In this document: in pieces, positions 47,324 through 60,074 of the stretch
Layout: every line of letters begins with the position of its first letter
How positions within the stretch are numbered: position 1 is the first letter of the stretch
Origin: Volvox africanus
Taxonomy: Eukaryota; Chlorophyta; Chlorophyceae; Chlamydomonadales; Volvocaceae
DNA length: 64,000 bases
Reading direction: 5' to 3'
Assembly: GCA_030268105.1 (NCBI GenBank)
Contig: BSDZ01000114.1
Location: forward strand, 434,001-498,000
The notes under the pieces: generated by a model
What the model was told of the DNA's origin: nothing
Databases searched by the model: none
Seen by the model: the letters and a program-made list of their open reading frames with translations, nothing else
Translations under genes and position numbers: made by a program

Positions 47324-47755
47324 ACCTTGGGTGCAGAAGCCCCGGGGCAGAGTTGAAGTAGGTGATGGGGGCCACAAGTGTGCCTTTGCATGCTCTTGTT
47401 TCTGCACATGTTTAGCAGCTTGGAGGGCCATAGGGGCAGACACATGCAATCTGCATGTCCTGAAGCATGAAGTACCAGTGGAGTTTCATGGGGACCGGCT
47501 CCCACCAGCCTTTGATCTCTCTAGATTCCCAGTGCCTGATGAGCAGCAGCGTTGGTGGTTGGAAGTAGAGGAGCCCTGCCTGCAATAGCCCTTGGAGCGA
47601 TTGTGCGGGTGGACCCCTCACAATCAGTAGAGCATGTGGTGAATGCCATATGTGTGCCTAGGCCGGGTGGTGCCTCGTGGCACCTTGTTGTTAACCTGAA
47701 GCGCGTGAATATTTCGCAGAAGGTGTACAATAAGGTGCCAACTACACGTCTCTAG
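47324..47755 (+). pseudogene. Degenerate reverse-transcriptase N-terminal fragment
   Basis: Two overlapping open pieces in different frames. The first (to 47588) contains AWRAIGADTCNLHVLKHEV. The second (to 47755) contains PRPGGASWHLVVNLKRVN. Both resemble the start of RT domains of DIRS-like or Ty3-like elements, where a 'W..IG' segment precedes a 'PKK.G.WR...DLR.LN' segment. It has internal stops and lacks the YxDD region. The first frame is also open on the other side of the array (about 12494-12649), so the array may have inserted into this older element. Confidence 0.4.
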
Positions 47756-47767
47756 GATCGACTAACT

Positions 47768-47850
47768 GCCCCGGCTTCCTCTTCCTCCCTCCCCCTCCCT
47801 TCCTCCCAATCCCCCCTCCCCCCCAATCATCCCCAGGCTGGTTGTGCATT
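47768..47850. repeat. Polypyrimidine tract
   Basis: Nearly pure C/T on the plus strand. Confidence 0.8.
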
Positions 47851-47920
47851 CGGAAGTTTCGGTGTCAAGATGTGTTTTTGGTTGAAGTTATCTTTTGTCA
47901 CTTGTTGCTAGGAACGTCTC

Positions 47921-47940
47921 GAGGGGGGGTGTTATCAAAT
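47921..47940 (+). other. Possible polypurine tract and LTR start of another element
   Basis: A GAGGGGGGG run followed by TGTTATC, the usual layout at the 3' end of an LTR element. The matching LTR end was not found, so the element type is unknown. Confidence 0.3.
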
Positions 47941-48359
47941 GATGTATCAGTTGGGATTTGTAGTGATCCGTTCTAGCAACAATACGATATTGGAGCTGTA
48001 CTCAGCAGTATACTAGCGAACCCGCGCTCATCCCATCTGTAGTGCTATGGGTGCGACTACTTGTGCCAACTCCGGACCGAACTATCGAGCCTTCTTTTGG
48101 CTATCGGATACTATGTAACGAATACGTTCTCATAATAACGTCAGGCTTCCTTATGTCCGGTAGTCTACATTTTAACATGGTCGTATTCATTTCCTTGGCG
48201 GATGATATCGATAGAGTATCTGATGCACTAGGGGACTACTCGAGCTTCTCCTTTACAAGACCTAATGGAAACTCGGCCTTCACAGCTATGAAATTTCACA
48301 CAAACCCTCGTGCTCGCCGGTACCCTCCGGTTCTGGAGCATACATAGATAACCCTACAT

Positions 48360-50155
48360 TAATGATACCGCAAAACTATACCTGATACCTCAAATAATAA
48401 AGAACTTTACAAAAGGTTATCAATTGTTAATATATGATGGGATAACTGCCGAATGGAGGGTCATCATGGAGGATTCTGCCGTATCCGATCCACTTAATTA
48501 GTTGTCCGTTAATACCGTCACGTTCCTTCGACGTTATGGGTATACGGAATTAAGAGTCGCGCTTACCTTCATTCCTTTAACGTTTCAGGAAACATAAACG
48601 TAAGCCCTTTTTTTATTTATAAGGAATGCATGTCTATAGTAGAGAGCGAAGCCAAGCAATGACAAGGAAAATCTATCTGCGCCATTCATTGGACCGTCAC
48701 AATGCGTGTGAGACCGGCATTGACCTACATAGACATACAACACACTTATAGGTGAACACCCAACACATGGCCGTGAGTCCGTGCTCCTGTTTCACAAAAC
48801 GAAGCGTGGAAACCTCGGTGACATATATACAACATGAAATTGACACATCCCCTGTGGGTAATCATGATTCCTAGGCAGCTCTCTTCGCAGGTATAGGTTG
48901 TTTGGACACAAGATAGACTCGGGCCCACCCTTCATCCGCCTCCATCAAGGCCTTATTGGAGACTTCGCGTGTGTCACTGTCCGTGACGGTTCACCCACTA
49001 CTACCACTCCCAACTCCACATCGCCAACATCAACTCGGAACATTCCAGCGCTGCTTGGCATCCTGCGAGACAGCCGGGGGCCGGCCACCGCCTCTCCGCC
49101 TATCCATCTACCTGGATAACCATCAAACTGCGCCCCAAAGGCGAATTGCGTCTGTGTGGCCCTACACATCCCGGAGCCGCTTGCTCGCCAAACAACCGCT
49201 CGTCCAAACCTAGTTTCACGGCCCCTGTCCAGAACCCGGAGACTCGACTGCTCTCCGCTCTTAGTCCGCCCTCTCCGCATGCCCGGGGCCAGACTGCCGC
49301 CAGCTGTATATACATGTATTATAATTCGCGTTGTCGACATCGTCGTGAAAGGTGCCAACATATGTACTCCGGAACATGATAAGATCTTCATAGTCACGTA
49401 CAATACTTAACTTGAAAGTTAGGGCCAATGTGGACGAGGCACACCGCCCGGGGAAAGGTGAGGGGCATGTGCAGCAAATACACATAGAGCACCCCAGCGT
49501 TGGCTCTCCCGGGGAGGGGGTGAGGGGAATGACCTGTGCCGATTTATTTCTCATCCGCGTATGCAAGGGCATCACTAGGGGGGACGTGAAGGAAAAGCCG
49601 CTTCACTGCGGCTGACCCTCCCTCGATGTCCCCGTTGACGACAGACCCCGCCGCCACCCAAGCCTCAAAAGATGCCACCACAGGTCGGCTGAGTGAGCAT
49701 CATCCGAGTTCTTATCCGTGCTTGGTAAATAAGACACCGAAAAGTAAAGCGGCACTGTGCACGCAAATCAAATCGCACTGCCACCGCCGCCCAACCACCG
49801 CCATTCTGCGTTGCGCCACGACGCCCCCATGGGTCTGGCACGCACGATTGCCATCACGACCATCACTCCTACCACCACCACTATCCATCACTATCACCAC
49901 CACTATCACCACCACTATCACGTTCATTCCCTATAAACTTCAGCCTGCAACAGAGCGAGCAATGGCTCCGATCGCAAATCCAACCATTGTTTCAACGGAT
50001 CAAGCCACTACCCACGTACTGCCGCCGGAAAACGTACCCTCGCTCCAGGCCCATCTTCGTCACACACACACACACGTCACCCACACGTCATCTCTTAGCA
50101 TTCTTTTCCTCCATCCGCTGCACTCATGGCCTTGACCCTGCGTTCTCGCGGGCTG
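48360..50155. other. Spacer; no gene supported
   Basis: AT-rich to about 48.9 kb, then GC-richer with several short overlapping open frames of low-complexity content (His/Thr/Pro runs) and no splice-linked series. A CACTATCACCAC minisatellite lies at 49861-49921 and AC runs near 50065. The last few hundred bases are probably the 3' untranslated region of the ankyrin gene on the minus strand. Confidence 0.5.
49861..49921. repeat. CACTATCACCAC-type minisatellite
   Basis: Tandem copies of a 12-nt CAC/TAT-rich unit. Confidence 0.8.
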
Positions 50156-51058
50156 TTAAGAATAGCTCAGGGCGAAGTCGTCCTCGTGACGGTCCCCATA
50201 GTCGGCCGCATGGTACCTGCCACGCCCTCCTCCCGGCTCAGCATCACCCTCATCCGAACTGCGACGATTACGGATAACCCCTCCCACACCGCCGCCATTG
50301 CCGTACCGTCCCTGCGGCGCCGCGCCAACGTCGTCACCGACGTCATCCTCGTCATAATTGTCGTACGCGCCCAACCCCATGCCCATGGCGGCGGCCCCTA
50401 CGCCGAAGGCACGCATACCACCCTGGCCCCCGACATCATCCTCCAGCGCGGAGAGGTCCAGATCCCCTACCTCGAGGTCCAGATTAGGCAACCCGAAGTC
50501 GATTGCTGCAATATCCTGCCGCAGGCGATCTATCCCCAGTCCTGCCGTGCTGATTTCGGAGTCCGGCTCCAGGAGGGGGGCCAGGTCCAAAGGTGCTAGG
50601 GTGTCACAGATGCCGTCGGCTGGGAAGGCATGGAGAACCTGCCATGTCAAGGAACCGAGCGGGGGTTAAGAGGGAGGACAAGGTGTGTGTGTGTCTGCGA
50701 AGCTGATGAGACCACCCTTGAGCTTCTCCATCGCCTGACGTTTCAGTTTTCGTATTCTCGACCTTTCCCTAGTTGCCCGTAGCCCGGTCCCTATGCATGC
50801 CGCCTACCCTCCTCAAACCCCCACCCCCGGACCCTCCCCACCTCAGCCGCCATATCCTGAATCATATCTTCAATCGTTTCCTCTACCGTCGCCACTCGCT
50901 GCAACACGCTTAGCGTGCTCTCCTGCGCCGATGTCCCGTTCTCCCCTCCGCTGCCCCCATTGAGACCCGCATGCTGCACTCCGTCCAGAGCGGCGGCGCC
51001 CTCAAATTTCTGAGGGTAAGCGGAGCAAGGGGTGAGGTGGGGTTGGGGGCGATGCTGG

Positions 51059-51093
<35 letters not shown>

Positions 51094-54000
51094 TAAAACC
51101 CTAAAACCCTAAAACCCTGAAACCCTAAGCCCATCCCCGTGCAAGTGGTCGTTGGTCACACATTGGGGGGCCTTCGCCCCCAAGTCTCCCAGCTAGGTCT
51201 GTCGATGTCCCCTTTTGCCGCTCCCACGCCCCACCAGCAGCAGCATGGCCACATCGGGCGGTGTTCCGCTGGGATTGAGTTGCGCATCGGGCAGCGCCGC
51301 CAGTGCCTCCGTCGCCGCCTCCGCCTGGCTGGCGTCATCTGCCAGAGTCAGGGTCTTGACCAGATCAACATGAGAGGCCATCAGCTCGGTGAGGTGCTCC
51401 TGTCATGGTGTTTGCAGGAGGGATTCCCCGATGGCGCGGCATTGAGATCTGGGCTAGGAAGCGATAATACTCGAGTAGTCGGCAAAATGAAGATGAGGAT
51501 AAGGATGGGGATGCCCGGCCGAAATGATGGCTTTGGTAAGAAAGATGAGAGGTGACGTTACAGGTGCGTGACGTTGACTGCTGGGGGCTCTCGAGAACAG
51601 TCCCCACTTGCAGGAGAAGGGTAAAAAAGGCGGGTGAGAGACGCAAACAGTGGTCTGGGTATTACCAAGGTGCGGGCACTGCGGCAATGGCGTGCGATAG
51701 GTGAGAACCAGGGCCAGGGAAGTTAGCGCCGAGCTCCGGAACCGGAGAGGGCAGAGCGGAGGGAAGTGGACGAATCGCATGGCAGCTCATCGGGTTGTGG
51801 TGGCAGGACGAGGCCCCCAAATGGTGCGTGGGGGCCAGCACTTGTATGGTGGGAGCGAAGGGGGTGAAACGTCCACGCATACAAGGACATTACTGGAAAT
51901 AAAACGCGTCCTACAGCCGGTCCTTGTTGACCCCGTACCTGCATCCGGGCCCGCGCTTGAGCCACCCGGCGCTCAAGATCCCCCACCGCCACCGCGTACG
52001 CCTGCTGCAGAGCCGCCAGAGCCTTGGCAGAGGCAGCGGCTGTGCTGGACGAGCCGCGAGTTACCTCAGCTTGCATGTGGCCCACGATTCGCAACAACTG
52101 GTCGTGTTTGTCGATGCGGAGCAGCTCTTCCGCTCGTTGCACAATCGCCGCCTTGGCACTGCGCGGATTAGATGCACAGCACGGACTTTTCAGGGGTAGC
52201 TGGGTGGGCAGGTGGGGATGAGGGAGGCAACGCGTAAAAGTACCAGCAATGAAGCTTAAGACCGAAGCTTGAAGGGAGAGTGCGGAGGGGACTTACAAGA
52301 GTGAGTTTGCCGGAACCCGCTGAGGGAAAGCAGTTAGTATGAAATCCGACAAAGCGCGCGACAGGAGGGCGGACCCCCGGCTGCGGCAAGATTAGGCGAG
52401 GTGAGGAGAAGGCACATGCCAGCTATCCTGAATGCAAAGATACCTCCATATGCATTCGTATGCGATGACAGACAAGAAAACATCCCACTCAGTATACATC
52501 ACCCGCCGCCAAGTGCACGTTCGCCCCCGGCGCCCCATGTTTCTGTGATACGGCGATAAGGCCACGACGGTACCATCCCATCCGCCAGCCTGGGCCGTCT
52601 CCCCTCCAAACCCCTTCTTCCTTCCTCATCCGTCTCACTCACATTGCCGCCGCTTCACATGCCCCCCGAGCCATGTCCTGCTGCTCCCTCGCCAGCGCCG
52701 CCCTCAGTGCCTCCATGTTGACAAGCGCAGTTCCCCGCCGCTGGCCGCCCTCCATCTTGGCAATCGCCGCCGACACGGCCTCGTTGAGCGCCTCCCGCCG
52801 CGTCCCCAGCTGCTGCATGAGGGCGCCCATCTTCTGGTTGAGCGCCACGCGTACGGCGGGAGGCCGACCCGCCAGCAGCCGCTGCCGCCTGCCCCACACC
52901 ACGTCAAGCTTGCGCTGCGGAAGCAGATCCCGATGAAGAGGCCGCCGAAGGGTGGGGCAGAACAGGCGGATGGTAAGGATTAAGGGAAGCAGTCAGGTTA
53001 GACACAGCGACAGGGGGATTCTCTCGGAGTCATTACCGGGGATTGCACTGAGATCAGCTCTCGTGACGGGTGGTAACGAGAGCTGATCTCAATGCATTTG
53101 TGTGGCGGTGGCGCACCATCTCAAACCAGCAGCTTGCTTTCAAGTAATGGACAGCTTTTATTAAATGAGCTTCGCAACGCACATTAGTTATTGTGACCGA
53201 GTTCGGTTGTTTGCCTGTTGCCCCAACCGAGAGCCCACTCGCGCCCCCTACCTCCAGCGCCCCGAGGTGGCCAAAGGCCTGGAGCTTCTTGGCGTCGATG
53301 TCCTTTAGCTTCCTCCCCACCAGCTTACGCATATCCATAATGATGCCCTCCACATCGGAGGTCACCTGCTCGGTGGAGGCGGGAGGGAAAGGGGTAGCAA
53401 AGCGTTGGGGGGCTTGAGTGGGGTGGGGAGCGAGCGAGTGGACAGTGCGGAAACGTTCACTGGCGAGAGGAGTCGCTTCCCCTAGATAAAGCAAGGGGAC
53501 ATGGCCTTCCCTCAATATCTATCCCTAATACGGCACCTTTGCCTCCGCCCGCCGCTGCGCCGCCGCCAGCCCTGCGAGCTTCTTCTCCAGCAGCCCCTCC
53601 ACCCGCCCCAGTTGCGCGTCCCTCCTTGCCAGCACGCTGCGGAGCACGCTGTCCTTGGAGGCGGTTAGGCGGGTGGTGGCGGCCATGAGCTTCACCTGAG
53701 CATCGCTAGAGTCGCGAATGGAGTTTGAGACCTGCATGCGCGAGGGGTAAGGGGCGGAGAAGGGTAGATAGAGAAGTGTGGAGAAGGGCTGGTTTGGTAC
53801 AGTAACTTTAACGCGTAGAGGAACTCGGTGAGAAGAAGCGAAGCATCAAAACAGTATTGGAATTGTGCGTGTTGGCGTGGGCGTGGTCGTGAGATGCGTT
53901 GTTACGCATCAAAGAAGGGGATGTGGATGTGTAGAGAGGTGATTCGAAGGTGGTGAATTTGTAAGGGATGAGGTAAGGGCCAGCCATGAGGTAATGCCGT

Positions 54001-57000
54001 CGACGGCGTCGGGAGTGGAGGAGGGAATGAGGTTGCCGAAGAAAGTTGTCGTTGACCTGCTTTCTCGTTCCTTCGCCATACTTTCATGACCCGACACCCC
54101 GTCCCCAGCGCCATGCACTGGCACCACGTAGACACACGATGTGTGGTCTCAGGATCATTGCCACCAGCACAGCTAGCAGCACCACCACTGGTGACACAGC
54201 CGTCGTGGTGGCGGCAGTTGTTTGGTACATGGCAACAATACGCGCACGTCCTCTGATGGGGCCCCGATGCCGCCGGACATGTTTTCGGCAGCACTCCTTC
54301 CTCAACCACGCCTCCAACCGCACACTCACACCTTCCCTTCTCACACCTTCCATTCTGACTCCTCAAAGGTAAATCCCGCACCCTCTACCCCCATCAGGCC
54401 CCTGCGGTTTTTACCCGAACCCACCAGCTCCTTCTTCGCCTCCAGCGCCCCTTCCAGCGCCTCCATATGCAGTTTGGCCAAAGCGTAAAATTCTCCCATG
54501 CGGCTGTGAGCGCCCTTCAGCGCCTCCAACGCGGAAGCTTTGGCAGTCAGGTATCTCTGCAGCCTGGTCACATCGGCAACGGATATGGGCACTGCCCCCG
54601 CCGCCCCTGCGTCCCCCGCTGCCGCTGATGCATCCGCCGCCACCGCCTGCAGCTCCACCACAAGTCCTTGTGCCTCCGCCAGCCGCACCGCCGCTTGTTC
54701 TGATAAGCGTGCGCACACCTGAGGTTTGAGGGCGCGGACATAGGTGTATGAGGAAGGGGATGCGCTTTGCATCTGGGGAAGGGCACGAGAAAGAGAAGAC
54801 ACGGAAGAGCTTCAGGGGAAAGATGGGTTAAGGACAGATTGCACGAGAGGGGGGAGCTCATATACAGGCGGGGCACAACAACGCTCGCAGCAGGCCGTGA
54901 TCACAACCGTTTTGTAATTTGTTCCTCAAACCGACTTCACAATCTGGTCACGGCGCAGCACGTACCGTAGCGGCGCCGCCCAGCGCCGTTGCTCCGCCCC
55001 CTTCCGCGGGACCCGGCACCGACTTGAGTAGCTCCGGCACCGCCAGGGATGCTTCCAGCAGCGCCACCCTGCCTCCATGCAGCGCCCCCAGCTGCACCTC
55101 TTGACGGCAGCTCGCCAGATCGTCATCATTACAACTAGCCTTGCGCAGCAGCTGCTGAAGCATCATCTTATCATCCATACGAGCCGCCAGGTACAACGCA
55201 CTGCCACGGCGGGTGAGACCGCTAGTGAAGGTGTCCAGGGACCTACCGTTCAGAGCTGCTAACTCTGACGGCGCCGTGGTGGAGACGTCTGAGCTCGGAC
55301 GCGCGTCACTGCCGATAGCTGCTGCCGCGGAGGCGGTTGTGACCAAGGCCGCGGTGGATACGCCTGGTGGGTCGTCCGAAGCGGAGGGAGAAATGCGGTG
55401 GGTGCGACTGACAGCGCCAACGTCACTGGCACTGATGCTGCCGGCGGCTGGCGCCGCGCTGGCCGCAACAGCTCCGCTCATGCTGCCGGTACGTGCCGGC
55501 GCGCTGGCGTCCGCAGCCGCCGGCGTTGCACCTGACGCCATCAGCAGCTGCACCGCCGTTGAGTCCCCGGCACGCACAGCTAGCATAAGTGCCGAATCGC
55601 CGGCGTGGTTGCGGTGCGCGTTGATGCGACGGGCGCCGTACGCCGCCAGCAATGCCGCCAGGCAACCATTATCCGCAAGGCGGGCGCGGGCAAGTACGGC
55701 ATGGTCCACAGCCGTCATGCCAGCAGCATCCTCCGCGTCCACTCTAGCACCCAGGGCCAGCAGTGCCTCCAGCAGCGGCAGGTGGCCGATGACAGCGACC
55801 TGCAGAGGCCGACCGAGCAGAGAGAGCGGTTGGCAAACCCATCACGAGCGGCAACGAAATCTCATGTGCTTCGGGACCCAACCACCCGTCAGACCCCTTA
55901 GGGTCAGTGGTGGCCAGCATCGTGCGTTGTGACGAGCATGATGGTGCTGTGCTCCGCTGAGAGATCCACATTCACCGTCCGGGATGTACAGGATGCCACA
56001 GACCCACAATGACAATACTAAACAAAACACGTGGAAATATGCGATGTCTGGATGGAACAGAATGCATGCAGGAATATATTTCCTCGATCATGCGGCACAA
56101 CAAGAAAGCCACGCCCAAGGGCCCAACCAGGAGACGCTGCTACTAACCTGCATAAGCAGCGATTGCCCACCCGCTGACGGCTCCTGCTGGAAATTTACGT
56201 CCGCGCCCGCCTTGACCAACTCGGCCGCCACGTCAGCCACCGCCTTGCCCGGCGAAGTCAGGCACGATGCGCCCACGCTGTAAAGCCGTGACAACACACC
56301 GGCGGCAACGGCGTCGCCGTCAAGCGCCGTTGTTGCCGCCGCCGTGGAGGCAGCGGCAGCACCCGCAGTCGTTTCCACTGAAGCAGCACTGCTGGTACAC
56401 TGCTGCGCCGCATCCACTAGTGCGCACAGTGCCCGTGTGGCGGTGGCGGCGCTGATCTTGTCGTACGCGATCCATCGCCGTACAACGCTGACACTTCCTG
56501 AGCGGATAGCCGGCAGCACCTCGCCCTCCCAGTTCATGTAAACATGTGCACGGGAGGCCAGGAACGCTGCCAACGCCTCGTATCGCGGGGCGTCAGGCCC
56601 ATGGGGCCCGCCGGTAGCAGCCGCGATATCCGCTGCAGCTGGCAACTTCTGCACAGCGCTAGCCTTGCACAGCGCAAGCGCCGCCGCCAGCTCGGCCTCG
56701 TACAGGCTGCCGCTGAAACCACCCGCGTCGAGCGCTAGCTTGGCGGCGCCGACACGGCCCCCTCGGATCGCGCCCACCAGCGCATCACGACGCCGCACCG
56801 CCGCCTGCTCTGCATTAGCAGCAGTCAGAGGGGCCTTACGACCGACTGTCGACGACGGCCCTCCCAGAAGCAGCTCCAGTGTGGATAGTGCTCCCAAACG
56901 CGCCGCCTCATGACCCACGGACCACAGCGATGAATTTTCCGACGCTGAGCGGCGATTTCCAGAGCTGACCAGCTCGCTCGGAACGGGAGGTGCGCCCGGT

Positions 57001-59917
57001 GCTGCTGCAACGGGAGTGGCCCATGGGTCGGCTCCGGCAGCGCACAACTTCTCAAGGATGCCTTTCGTGTCCGCCAGCGCCGCCAGTACGGCTGGCGTGA
57101 GGCCGTCGTCATTACGCGCCGCCAACAACTCCGCCGCATGTTCCGTTGCGAGCAACACATCGATGCATTCACTAGAGGTGACCTCCGACGCTGCCGCTGC
57201 GGCGGCGCCGCTGCGGCCGCTGCTATTGGCGCAACTAATGCCACTGGGCTGTTGCCGTACCATTCTTATCACATCGGGATCGTTGCACTCGTGCGCGATG
57301 ATGGAGGCCGCTACTGCCGTCCGTATCGAGAAGAACAGCGCGTTCTCACCCTTGGCGTCGCGCCGCCGTGGATCTGCGCCAGCGGCGAGGAGTTGTCGTG
57401 CAATCGCTGGCGCCGGTGCCAGTAGCGCTGCCTGAAGTGGCCGCAACGTCTTGATTTCGCGTCCGGACATCAAGTGCGGCAATTGCGCTGTGTCAACGTC
57501 CCACTCATGCTCAATGTCGGCGCCGCCATCCAATAACACCTGTACGGCCGCTGCCGCGTTGTCGTGCCATAGCGGCGCACCCAATCGCTCGGAAGAAAGC
57601 AGGGCCGCCAGAGCTCGATCCACCTGGGGAATTTCAACCACGTACGATTCCAAAATAACGGGTACTACATAGTAGTAAGCATGGCATCGCATTCATGGCA
57701 TTTGTGACAAGCATACGCGCAGTGACGCTAGCAAAACGTAGGACGGCATGGAATGCACACAGACAAAAGCAGCAGAGCATAATGCAGAAAAATAAACATT
57801 TAGCTGTCGATGGCTATTAGGCTCCAGAACCAAGTTTTAATATTATATCGGAGATTGTACGACGCAGAACGCGCACGCCGCCGCATGTATCCCACCCACC
57901 TCCACAGGCATGGGCCGGTCGCAAACGAGCCACTCCCTGATGACCGGCTCGTCGAAGCGCCGAAGCGCCGGCAGGGTCTCCCGCTCCCACGACATGTAAG
58001 TATGGGCCTTACGTGTCAGCAATTCCTCCACCTGACGCTGGTTTCGGGGCTGCGCTAGGCGGCAGGCGCCAATGGCGGCCTCCAGCTCGTCGCGACGCAA
58101 CCGATCCAGGGGAGGCGGTTTGTCCAACACCTGCGGTTTCCAGTTGAGCCAGTAGCAGGGCGGGATGACAGGTAGGTGGCAAATTCGGTTACGCACTGGT
58201 CACGCGAAGGGAGGGGGTAGGGGAGCAACGGACAACGGACAACGGATAACCGAGGTTCAGTGATGCAGGAAAGGGTTCCTGATTGGTGCAGTGGATTCCT
58301 CAGGGAGCCTTCACTCGGTGCGACGCTCTCGCGGGTTCTCTTACGGGCACTCTTAACCACGCAAGGCCCAGTCGTTCCGCACGCCACCACGGCGAGGGGA
58401 GGGGGGTTGTTGTGAGGGTTGCAGCGGCCGGTCGTGAGTTTGGCAGCGATAGATGGGGCCGATAGAAGAAAGATAGGTGCTAGTCGTGTTTGTTATCACA
58501 GTCTTATATCCCCATGCCCACCGGCGGCTTTGGCCCAGGTCTCCCTTCGGCGCCAGCCATGTCCGCCACCACCACCACCACCACCGAGTCCGATTCCCAT
58601 CATCATTGCGCACATCGAAAAAACATCGCCACGCGATAAACTCCCCAATAGAAATTCCGAAATCGCAAGGAATCTAGATGATAACAGCACAGTACGACAT
58701 ACGGTACGATCCAAAAGGCTTGCCACGTAAATGTTTCATTTCCTGCTTGGTGCTGTACATCTCGTTCCTGGGGCGCGTTGGTGGGGCTTACGATTCTCTA
58801 ACCTCTGCTTGAAATCCAAGACCGCAAAATCCCGGTCCTTCCCTGTCCTTACCGCCGCCAGGACATCAACACGGCCTCCCGCCGCTGCGCCCATTAGCAG
58901 CTGCCGCCGCCTTTCCGTAAACAGCCGCTCCTCCGGACTGATCAGCCAGGACAATGGGCGCGCCCTGTCGCGGAGTGCGCCCTGCCGCGGCGGCGGTGGC
59001 GTGTCCCACACCTCCACCGTCAAACCGAGTCTGCCAGCTAGGAACGCACACGAAGCCTCGTCGTCGTCATCGTCAGCGCTGCTGGCACCGCCGTCAGGCG
59101 ACAGCCCCGTGGAAAGCAGCCACGACAGGGCCTCAGAGCGGCCGTGACGCACAGCAAAGCGGACCAGGTCGTCGGAATATCGGCCGGCCGTGGTGAGGAC
59201 TGCGGCGTGCTGCAGGCCGATACGCTGCACCAGCAAGCGGAGGCAGTGCAACGCGCTGGCGGCCGCATCATCACCGCCGCCGCCACCACCGCCCTTCTCC
59301 GCTGCGGCGCTGGTGACTCCGCGAACGCCGACCTTACCCGCTGCAGCTGTTACAGCGCTGCCGCTGCTGCTGTTGCTACCAACGCCCACCGCCATCGCCG
59401 GGAACAATCTGCGACCCCCCCAAGCCGTCGTCGATGGGGACGTTGCCAGTACGGCACGATGCACCGCCGTCCAGCCGGTTGTAGGATGCACAACAATGGC
59501 GTTGGCGCCGCCTGCCAGCAGCACCTCCACAACGTCGTACGATGCTAACTCCGCTGCACGCATCAGAGGCGTCAGCCCCTCCAGCGCCGCCGTCGCCGTC
59601 GCCGCCGACCCCGGCCACCAGGCCATCGCCGGCGGCGGTGGGAGCGGCGCCGATACAACCGCCGAGTCCTTGACGCGCGCGGACGGCATGGGTCGCGCCA
59701 CTGACGGAGAGCCGAGGCTCCCTCGCGTGGGCGCTGCATCGGCCATCAGACCCATGGGTCGCGGCGCATCAGGATTTGCACCACCGCGGATCAGCACTTT
59801 GACCAGGCCTGGGGCCCGCGCTTCTACTGCCAGCCACAGCATCGCATCCAGCTCTCGCTGATTGCGAGTGCCGCTGCGGCCGCAATGGAAGGTGACCCTG
59901 CGGGAGGCCGACGACAT
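50156..59917 (-). CDS. Large ankyrin-repeat plus coiled-coil protein, 13 exons, about 1884 aa
   Basis: Exons: 59917-58853, 58130-57900, 57623-56148, 55799-54966, 54772-54425, 53731-53537, 53365-53252, 52914-52643, 52380-52297, 52158-51939, 51399-51235, 51009-50842 and 50638-50156. All 12 junctions keep frame; ten introns are phase 0 and two phase 2. Residues 1-1202 hold degenerate ankyrin repeats, for example VKVLIRGGANPD near 39-50, GLTPLMRAAELASYDVVEVLLAGGAN near 114-139, VQVLLDGGADIE in exon 3 and SALMLAVRAGDSTAVQLLMASGA in exon 4. Residues of about 1203-1720 are Ala/Glu/Leu/Arg-rich coiled coil (EKKLAGLAAAQRRAEAK, EALRAALAREQQ). The last 160 residues are Gly/Asp-rich and acidic, ending in TAA. 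Long Ala and Gly runs separate the repeats. I recognise no enzyme domain; ankyrin and coiled-coil parts suggest a scaffold. The start ATG (AAAAACATGTCG) is the best in-frame candidate. The ankyrin and coiled-coil halves could be two genes split near 54.8 kb, but a CAG acceptor directly before 54772 and matching phase favour one. Confidence 0.7.
51058..51130. repeat. CCCATG hexamers and interstitial telomere-like CCCTAAAA repeats in an intron
   Basis: About five CCCATG units pass directly into about three CCCTAAAA units and degenerate CCCTGAAA/CCCTAAG. On the coding strand of the ankyrin gene this reads TTTTAGGG. It lies wholly inside the intron between exons 51399-51235 and 51009-50842. Confidence 0.9.
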
Positions 59918-60074
59918 GTTTTTGACATGAACGAGGGTGAGGCGTGAGGAAGAGGTGCTTCCTGAGGGAGGCAAAGCATAGCCCACAGGGAGAGTGCAGA
60001 ATGCTCGGCATACAGGTAGTAAAGCGTCACGGACGGAAAAACACTCAAGGCACGGGATCTGGCGTCTGCGTCTT

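Noticed and set aside
49626..50135. 169-aa plus-strand open frame
   Set aside because: Low-complexity Thr/His/Ile runs come from minisatellite and AC repeats; no splice or domain support.
52297..52380. P-loop-like AGSGKLTL in the minus strand
   Set aside because: It is in a different frame from the one that joins neighbouring exons in phase; no Walker B or ATPase context.
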